Made by a program: the position numbers and the translations under genes
NCBI GenBank assembly: GCA_002007465.1
Contig: LNAC01000777.1
Span: 508,294-572,293 of the forward strand
Reading direction: 5' to 3'
Source: Ailurus styani
Lineage: Eukaryota > Chordata > Mammalia > Carnivora > Ailuridae
DNA length: 64,000 nucleotides
Shown here: positions 58,105-64,000 of the stretch, one piece after another
Layout: every line of letters begins with the position of its first letter
Numbering within the stretch: the first letter of the stretch is position 1
The notes under the pieces: model-generated
Databases searched by the model: none
Told to the model about the DNA's origin: nothing
Seen by the model: the letters and a program-made list of their open reading frames with translations, nothing else

Positions 58105-58336
58105 CTTTGTTTGTTTTTTGTTTTGAGACAAAGAGAGGGAGGGAACACTAGTGTGCCTGCCAGTGTAAGAGGGGAGGAGGGAGTGGGAGAGAGAATCTTA
58201 AGCAGGCTCCATGCCCAGCATAGAGCCTGACGTAGGGCTCCATCTCATGACCCTCCATCAGAGCTCCATGAGATCATGACCTGAGCTGAAATCAAGGGTC
58301 CAACACTTAACTGACTGAGTCACCAAGGCACCCCCA
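58105..58336 (-). mobile_element. Old CanSINE, antisense
   Basis: The perfect 16-bp duplication GGAATTTGGATGTTTT is at 58089-58104 and 58337-58352. The end reads 'GACTGAGTCACCAAGGCACCCC'. An internal 'GAGCTCCATGAGATCATGACC' follows 'CTCCATCTCATGACCCTCCATCAG', suggesting a small internal duplication. Confidence 0.92.
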
Positions 58337-58352
58337 GGAATTTGGATGTTTT

Positions 58353-59029
58353 ATTCTGCAGGCTAAGTTCAGAAAGAAGCCCCAGTTCCTGTTTACAGCA
58401 GCTGCCCCACCTCACTGCATAAGCGGGCATTACAGAATAACATGAACTACTTGATGAGCAAGTTTCACAGACACATTCCTGTGGTTTGTGAGTTGTTTTT
58501 AGCAATTTAGGCACTATTTTAGGTTTCTAATTATAGGATTTTGTTTTTATTTTTAAAAACAATGTGGTCTTGACATAGGTAATCTTTTTAGTATGTAAAT
58601 TCTCTGCATTATTAATGATCTCTATTTAACAAATCCAGTGTAGTTGTAGTCTGCAGATCCTGACACTTTGGAGAATTTAAATTTTAATGCTGGAAGGATC
58701 AGGAAAAGTGATTTAAAGGTGAGTACTAAAGATAAGAAGAAAATGGCTTAAGAACTGACAGCTAGTTATTATCAGACTTAGAACCTAGAACATGTGCATT
58801 TTGAATCTGGTTCTCTTTCACTACCTCTATCAAGTTTTAATAGGATTTAAATGGCATGGCTACAGGGCTAATTGGGCCATTATTTCATCCTAGGGAAAAG
58901 TACTGGCATCCAAACAAGAAAATATTATCTAGAAAACTAGCTTTAAATATCTTTCTGTGAAGTTTGACTAACATAGTGCACAAAGCAGGATTTGAATGAG
59001 ATTATTCTACGAAAAAAATCAACGAACAT
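58353..59029. other. Unique non-coding sequence
   Basis: Nothing is recognised. Confidence 0.45.
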
Positions 59030-59220
59030 TTTTTAAGTGCCTACTGTAACTGTCACCGTACTCTTGCGCTTGCTGACCCCTCATGAACACCATAGTTCTC
59101 CTCTTTTATCAGATGAGGAGCTGAGGCACAGTTAAAGAATTTGTCCAAGGTCAGTCATATATCCAGTAAGTGGTTGAGCCAAAATTTTTACCTTTTATAG
59201 TTCCCTCAACCACTACATTA
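59030..59220 (-). repeat. MIR SINE (antisense)
   Basis: 'AAGTGCCTACTGTAAC', 'TCTTTTATCAGATGAGGAGCTGAGGCAC' and 'TTGTCCAAGGTCAGTCATATATCCAGTAAG' follow reverse MIR order. Confidence 0.88.
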
Positions 59221-59619
59221 TGTGCAACGTAAAATAGTTTCATTGGAGACACCACCAGCAGTAAATGGAGCTCCAATAAACAGGGTATTAAGATATAGAA
59301 AAAAAAGTCATTAATCTAAGACATATAAGAAGAGGAGTCCTTTCTCTGGACCAGTGACCTTTGAACAGAGGGTGGATGAGGAGGCAGTGCCCAGGCCCTG
59401 TTTTTAGGCTGGGAGCATGCTGGCCTTGAGCTTCTGTAGAAATCACTGACACTCCAGAGTTACATAGAAGTTAGAGAATAGGTAAAGTATGGGCATGAGT
59501 GCTATGTGCTTTATTCAAACCCCTTCTTTAAAAATAAATTATAAATTTAAAAGACTGTCTTTTTTTATCGTTGTTACTGAGTTATATGAATGAGTTCTTT
59601 ATATATTTTGACTATTAAC
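59221..59619. other. Unique non-coding sequence
   Basis: 'GAGTTCTTTATATATTTTGACTATTAACCCC' at 59590-59622 is the L1 ORF2 phrase just before where a tail could sit, so an older L1 may start at about 59550. Otherwise nothing is seen. Confidence 0.4.
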
Positions 59620-59898
59620 CCCCTTTTTTAAAAATTTAAATTCAATTAGCCAAAATATAGAACATCACTAATTTCAGATGTAGACTTCAGCAATTCATCA
59701 GTTGCATATAACACCCAGTGCTCATCACATCACGTGCCCTCCTTAATGCCCATCACCCAGTTACCCCACCCCCCCAGTCAGCTCTCCTCCAGGCACCTTC
59801 AGTTACTTTTTCATAGTTAAGAGTCTTTCATGGTTTGTCTCCCTGTCTGATTACTTGTCATTCTGTTTTTCCCATCCTTCCCCTTGATTCTCTGCACT
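59620..59898 (-). mobile_element. Older carnivore L1 3' end, antisense
   Basis: 'AAATTCAATTAGCC', 'GATGTAGACTTCAGCAATTCATCAG', 'CATCACCCAGTTACCCCACC' and 'GAGTCTTTCATGGTTTGTCTCCC' match the element at 21705-22115. It stops abruptly at the T-run of the young L1, so its remainder may continue on the far side of that insertion, outside the window. Confidence 0.85.
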
Positions 59899-60027
59899 GT
59901 TTCTTTTTTTTTTTAAATTTTATTTTTATTATTTGCCCAAGGGGTACAGGTCTGTGAATCATCAGGCTTACATCTTTCACAGCATTCACCAAAGCACAAA
60001 CCCTCCCCAATGTCCATAACCCATCCA

Positions 60028-60169
60028 CCCTATCCCTACCCTCCCACCCCCCAGTAACCCTCAGTTTGTTTTGTGAGATTAGGAGTCTCTTATGGTTTGT
60101 CTCCTTCCCCATCCCATCTTGTTTCATTATTTTTCCCTCCCTACCCCCCACAACCCCCCACCCTGCCCC
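60028..60169 (-). other. Two G-quadruplex-type motifs in the L1 3' UTR
   Basis: The plus strand has CCC runs at 60028-60052 (five runs with 1-3 base loops) and 60135-60169 (six runs). On the L1 sense strand these are G-tracts able to form quadruplexes. The first is preserved in the L1 copies at 6.7, 41.98 and 51.5 kb. Confidence 0.75.
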
Positions 60170-60178
60170 TCAAGTTCC

Positions 60179-63100
60179 TCATATCAGAGAGATCATATGA
60201 TAATTGTCTTTCTCTGATTGACTTATTTCGCTCAGCATAATACCCTCCAGTTCCATCCATGTCGTTGCGAATGGCAAGATTTCGTTTCTTTTGATAGCTG
60301 CATAATATTCCATTGTATATATATACCACATCTTCTTTATCCATTCATCTGTTGATGGACATCTAGGTTCTTTCCATAGTTTGGCTATTGTGGACATTGC
60401 TGCTATAAACATTCGGGTGCACGTGCCCCTGAGGAACACTACCTTTGTGTCTTTAGGATAAATACCCAGTAGTGCGATTGCTGGGTCGTAGGGTAGCTCC
60501 ATTTTCAACTTTTTGAGGAATCTCCATACTGTTTTCCAGAGTGGCTGCACCAGTTTGCATTCCCACCAACAGTGTAGGAGGGTTCCCCTTTCTCCGCAAC
60601 CTCGCCAACATCTGTCATTTCCTGACTTGTTGATTTTAGCCATTCTGACTGGTGTAAGGTGGTATCTCGCTGTGGTTTTAATTTGTATTTCTCTGATGCC
60701 GAGTGATGTTGAGCACTTTCTCATGTGTCTGTTGGCCATTTGGATGTCTTCTTTGGAGAAATGTCTGTTCATGTCTTCTGCCCATTTCTTGACTGGGTTA
60801 TTTGTTTTATGGGTGTTGAGTTTGAGAAGCTCTTTATAGATTTTGGATACTAGCCCTTTATCTGATATGTCATTTGCAAATATCTTCTCCCATTCTGTCA
60901 GTTGTCTTTTGGTTTTGTTGACTGTTTCCTTTGCTGTGCAAAAGCTTTTAATCTTGATGAAGTCCCAATAGTTCATTTTTGCCCTTGCTTCCCTTGCCTT
61001 TGGTGAGGTTCCTAGGAAGAAGTTGCTGCGGTTGAGGTCGAAGAGGTTGCTGCCTGTGTTCTCCTCGAGGATTTTGATGGATTCCTTTCTCACATTGAGG
61101 TCTTTTATCCATTTTGAGTCTATTTTTGCGTATGGTGTAAGGAAAGGATCCAGTTTCATTTTTCTGCATGTGGCTCTCCAGTTTTCCCAACACCATTTGT
61201 TGAAGAGATTGTCTTTTTTCCATTGGACATTCTTTCCTGCTTTGTCGAAGATTAGTTGACCATAGAGTTGAGGGTCCATTTTTGGGTTCTCTATTCTGTT
61301 CCACTGGTCTATGTGTCTGTTTTTGTGCCAGTACCATACTGTCTTGATGATGACGGCTTTGTAATAGAGCTTGAAATCTGGAATTGTGATGCCGCCAACT
61401 TTGCTTTTTTTTTTCAACATTCCTTTGGCTATTCGGGGTCTTTTCTGGTTCCATATAAATTTTAGGATTATTTGTTCCATTTCTTTGAAATAAATTGCTG
61501 GTATTTTGATGGGGAATGCATTAAATGTGTAGATTGCTCTAGGTAGCACAGAAATTTTCACAATGTTTATTCTACCCATCCATGAGCATGGAATGTTTTT
61601 CCACTTCTTTGTGTCTTCCTCAATTTCTTTCATGAGTACTTTATAGTTCTCTGAATACAGATTCTTTGCCTCTTTGGTTAGGTTTATTCCTAGGTATCTT
61701 ATGGTTTTGGGTGCAATTGTAAATGGGATTGAATCTTTAATTTCTCTTCCTTCTGTTTTGTTGTTGGTATATAGAAATGAAACTGATTTTGGTGCTTTGA
61801 TTTTATATCCTGACACTTGACTGAATTCCTGTATGAGTGCTAGCAGTTTTGGAGTGGAGTCCTTTGGGTTTTCCACATAAAGTATCATATCATCTTCAAA
61901 GAGGGAGAGTTTGACTTCTTCCTTACCGATTTGGATGCCTTTTATTTCTTTTTGTTGTCTGATTGCTGAGGCTAGGACTTCTAGTACTATGTTGAATAGC
62001 AGTGGTGATAGTGGACAGCCTTGCCGTGTTCCTGACTTTAGGGGAAAAGCTCTCAGTTTTTCTCCATTGAGAATGATATTCGCTGTGGGTTTTTCGTAGA
62101 TGGCTTTGATGATATTGAGGTATGTACCCTCTATGCCTACACTATGAAGAGTTTTGATTAAGAAAGGGTGCTGTACTTTGTCAAATGCTTTTTCAGCATC
62201 TATTGAGAGGATCATATGGTTCTTGTTCTTTCTTTTATTAATGTCTTGTATCACATTGATTGATTTGCGAATGTTAAACCAACCTTGCATCCCAGGAATA
62301 AATCCCACTTGGTCGTGGTGAATAATCCTTTTTATGTGCTGCTGGATCCTATTGGCTAGTATTTTGTTGAGGATTTTTGCATCCGTATTCATCAAAGATA
62401 TTGGTCTGTAATTCTCCTTCTTGATGGGGTCTTTGCCTGGTTTGGGGATCAAGGTAATGCTGGCCTCATAAAAGGAGTTTGGAAGTTTTCCTTCCAATTC
62501 TATTTTTTGGAACAGTTTCAGGAGAATAGGTATTAATTCTTCTTTAAATGTTTGGTAGAATTCCCCTGGGAAGCCGTCTGGCCCTGGGCTCTTGTTCGTT
62601 GGGAGATTTTTGATGACTGCTTCAATCTCCTTACTGGTGATGGGTCTATTCAGGTCTTCAGTTTCTTCCTGGTTCAGTTTTGGTAGTTTATATTTCTCTA
62701 AGAATGCATCCATTTCTTCCAGATTGTCAAATTTGCTGGTGTAGAGTTGCTCATAATATGTTCTTAGAATTGTTTGTATTTCTTTGGTGTTGGTTGTGAT
62801 CTCTCCTCTTTCATTCATGATTTTATTAATTTGAGTCCTTTCTCTTTTCTTTTGGATAAGTCTGGCCAGGGGTTTATCAATCTTATTAATTCTTTCAAAG
62901 AACCAGCTCCTAGTTTCATTGATTTGTTCCACTGTTCTTTTGGTTTCTATTTCATTGATTTCTGCTCTGATCTTTATGATTTCTCTTCTCCTGTTGGGTG
63001 TAGGCTTTCTTTGCTGTTCTTTCTCTAGCTTTTGTAGGTGTAGAGTTAGGTTGTGTACTTGAGACCTTTCTTGTTTCTTGAGAAAGGCTTGTATTGCTAT

Positions 63101-63994
63101 ATACTTTCCTCTTAGGACTGCTTTTGCTGTGTCCCAAAGATTTTGAACAGTTGTGTTTTCATTTTCATTTGTTTCCATGAATTTTTTTAATTCTTCTTTA
63201 ATTTCCTGGTTGACCCATTCATTCTTGAGTAGGGTGTTCTTCAGCCTCCATGTATTTGAGGTCTTTCCAACTTTCCTTTTGTGGTTGAGTTCTAGTTTCA
63301 GAGCATTATGGTCTGAAAATATGCAGGGAATGATCCCAATCTTTTGGTACCTGTTGAGACCTGATTTGTGACCCAGAATATGGTCTATTCTGGAGAATGT
63401 TCCATGTGCACTGGAGAAGAATGTGTATTCTGTTGTTTTGGGATGGAATGTTCTGAATATATCTGTGATGTCCAACTGGTCCAGGGTGTCATTTAAAGCC
63501 TTTATTTCCTTGTTGATCTTTTGCTTTGATGATCTGTCCATTTCAGTAAGGGGGGTGTTCAAGTCCCCTACTAATATTGTATTCTTGTCAATGTGTTTCT
63601 TTGATTTTGTTATTAATTGGTTTATATAATTGGCTGCTCCCATGTTAGGGGCATAGATATTTATGATTGTTAGATCTTCTTGTTGGACAGATCCTTTTAG
63701 TATGATATAGTGTCCTTCTTCATCTCTTATGATATTCTTTGCCTTAAAGTCTAGTTTATCTGATATAAGGATTGCCACTCCAGCTTTCTTTTGCTGTCCA
63801 TTGGCATGGTAAATTGTTTTCCATCCCCTCACTTTAAATCTGGAGGTGTCTTTGCGTGTAAGATGAGTTTCTTGTAGACAGCATATCGATGGGGCTTGTT
63901 GTTTTATCCATTCTGATACACTGTGTCTTTTAGTTGGGGCATTTAGTCCATTTACATTCAGAGTAACTATGGAGAGATATACATTTAGAGCCAT
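60179..63994 (-). CDS. LINE-1 ORF2 protein: endonuclease and reverse transcriptase
   Basis: The product is the enzyme that nicks target DNA and copies L1 and SINE RNA into it. The frame is uninterrupted: ATG at 63992-63994, 1271 codons, TGA at 60179-60181, close to the family's usual length of about 1275. The N-terminal part is an apurinic-type endonuclease with N13, E42 (QETHL), Y114 (YAPN), D144 and N146 (GDLNTPL), D204 and the SDH triad end at 227-229. The central reverse transcriptase has SPGPDGF, D599 (IDAEKAFDK), the [14 protein letters not shown] block and the catalytic loop at 699-702. That loop reads FEDD instead of the usual FADD; D701 and D702 are kept. GDLN replaces the usual GDFN. 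The C-terminal Cys-rich motif CX3CX7HX4C is at 1129-1146. The start codon is chosen because the endonuclease begins directly after it, one residue shorter than the human protein. Whether the protein is active is unknown. Confidence 0.97.
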   Translation of the reverse strand: MALNVYLSIVTLNVNGLNAPTKRHSVSEWIKQQAPSICCLQETHLTRKDTSRFKVRGWKTIYHANGQQKKAGVAILISDKLDFKAKNIIRDEEGHYIILKGSVQQEDLTIINIYAPNMGAANYINQLITKSKKHIDKNTILVGDLNTPLTEMDRSSKQKINKEIKALNDTLDQLDITDIFRTFHPKTTEYTFFSSAHGTFSRIDHILGHKSGLNRYQKIGIIPCIFSDHNALKLELNHKRKVGKTSNTWRLKNTLLKNEWVNQEIKEELKKFMETNENENTTVQNLWDTAKAVLRGKYIAIQAFLKKQERSQVHNLTLHLQKLEKEQQRKPTPNRRREIIKIRAEINEIETKRTVEQINETRSWFFERINKIDKPLARLIQKKRERTQINKIMNERGEITTNTKEIQTILRTYYEQLYTSKFDNLEEMDAFLEKYKLPKLNQEETEDLNRPITSKEIEAVIKNLPTNKSPGPDGFPGEFYQTFKEELIPILLKLFQKIELEGKLPNSFYEASITLIPKPGKDPIKKENYRPISLMNTDAKILNKILANRIQQHIKRIIHHDQVGFIPGMQGWFNIRKSINVIQDINKRKNKNHMILSIDAEKAFDKVQHPFLIKTLHSVGIEGTYLNIIKAIYEKPTANIILNGEKLRAFPLKSGTRQGCPLSPLLFNIVLEVLASAIRQQKEIKGIQIGKEEVKLSLFEDDMILYVENPKDSTPKLLALIQEFSQVSGYKIKAPKSVSFLYTNNKTEGREIKDSIPFTIAPKTIRYLGINLTKEAKNLYSENYKVLMKEIEEDTKKWKNIPCSWMGRINIVKISVLPRAIYTFNAFPIKIPAIYFKEMEQIILKFIWNQKRPRIAKGMLKKKSKVGGITIPDFKLYYKAVIIKTVWYWHKNRHIDQWNRIENPKMDPQLYGQLIFDKAGKNVQWKKDNLFNKWCWENWRATCRKMKLDPFLTPYAKIDSKWIKDLNVRKESIKILEENTGSNLFDLNRSNFFLGTSPKAREARAKMNYWDFIKIKSFCTAKETVNKTKRQLTEWEKIFANDISDKGLVSKIYKELLKLNTHKTNNPVKKWAEDMNRHFSKEDIQMANRHMRKCSTSLGIREIQIKTTARYHLTPVRMAKINKSGNDRCWRGCGERGTLLHCWWECKLVQPLWKTVWRFLKKLKMELPYDPAIALLGIYPKDTKVVFLRGTCTRMFIAAMSTIAKLWKEPRCPSTDEWIKKMWYIYTMEYYAAIKRNEILPFATTWMELEGIMLSEISQSEKDNYHMISLI

Positions 63995-64000
63995 TGTATT

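Larger units (their letters stand above)
59901..64000 (-). mobile_element. Young L1, antisense, with intact ORF2 (runs off the right edge)
   Basis: A T-rich tail (poly(A) of the element) is at 59901-59930, the 3' UTR at 59931-60178 and ORF2 at 60179-63994. Only 6 bp upstream of ORF2 are visible, so ORF1, the intergenic spacer and the 5' UTR promoter must lie beyond the edge if present. The 3' UTR has two G-tract clusters on the element's sense strand. The element sits at the end of an older L1 tail. Confidence 0.97.

Noticed and set aside
60948..61454. 168-codon minus-strand frame and several plus-strand frames over the L1
   Set aside because: They are other-frame shadows of ORF2, whose own frame is intact through the region.
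1..64000. CRISPR array, prokaryotic operons, phage or plasmid modules
   Set aside because: No regularly spaced repeats, no dense coding and no bacterial start signals are present. All larger repeats are mammalian retrotransposons, DNA transposon fossils or microsatellites, and I found no evidence for an undescribed multi-gene system.

Overview
This window is nuclear DNA from a carnivoran mammal. It carries more than 20 copies of the tRNA-Lys-derived CanSINE, whose sense head reads 'CGCCTGGGTGGCTCAG', in both orientations. It also carries carnivore-type LINE-1 elements of several ages and older shared mammalian repeats (MIR, L2, MER5A-type hAT, MaLR/ERVL-type LTRs). The SINE variant with 'GGGTTAAAGCCTCTGC' points to a musteloid, most likely a mustelid. 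That last step is inference from memory of the repeat subfamily, not a database comparison.

The window is gene-poor, intergenic or deep-intronic sequence. I found no complete host protein-coding gene, no structural RNA gene, no CRISPR and no bacterial-type operon. The only long intact reading frame is LINE-1 ORF2 (1271 aa, minus strand, 60179-63994). Its 3' UTR and T-rich tail are in the window, while its ORF1 and 5' UTR lie beyond the right edge. The endonuclease and reverse transcriptase motifs are in place, but the usual FADD catalytic loop reads FEDD. One short host-like coding candidate stands out at 15707-16000: a plausible splice acceptor followed by 97 codons with coding-like composition and a stop. 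I do not recognise the protein.

Layout: 1-6.5 kb holds MIR, L2, an old L1 end, a MaLR LTR split by a SINE, another SINE and a pyrimidine tract. 6.6-8.3 kb is a decayed sense L1 interrupted by an antisense L1 tail and containing a CA microsatellite. 8.3-18 kb is mostly unique sequence with scattered SINEs, MIRs, an old LTR and the candidate exon. 18.2-20.9 kb is an ancient antisense L1 with two SINEs and a younger L1 tail nested in it. 21-33 kb is mixed, including a probable assembly artefact (single N plus an exact 105-bp duplication) at 24.3-24.6 kb. 33-47 kb is rich in hAT-type fossils, an L2 split by MER5A, and a very young 5'-truncated L1 at 41.85-42.65 kb with a perfect target-site duplication. 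49.8-50.9 kb is the most GC-rich unique stretch. 51.3-57.5 kb is a second young L1 tail followed by a near full-length ancient antisense L1, which hosts a nested stack (L1 > SINE > solo LTR > two SINEs). 59.6-64 kb is an older L1 tail abutting the young L1 with intact ORF2.

The elements relate as layers of retrotransposition rather than as a pathway. Young L1s supply the reverse transcriptase machinery, and CanSINEs and truncated L1 copies are its products, as the A/T-rich tails and target-site duplications show. I see no evidence for a novel multi-gene system. The items most worth checking are the FEDD substitution, the candidate exon, the solo-LTR nesting and the N-flanked duplication.
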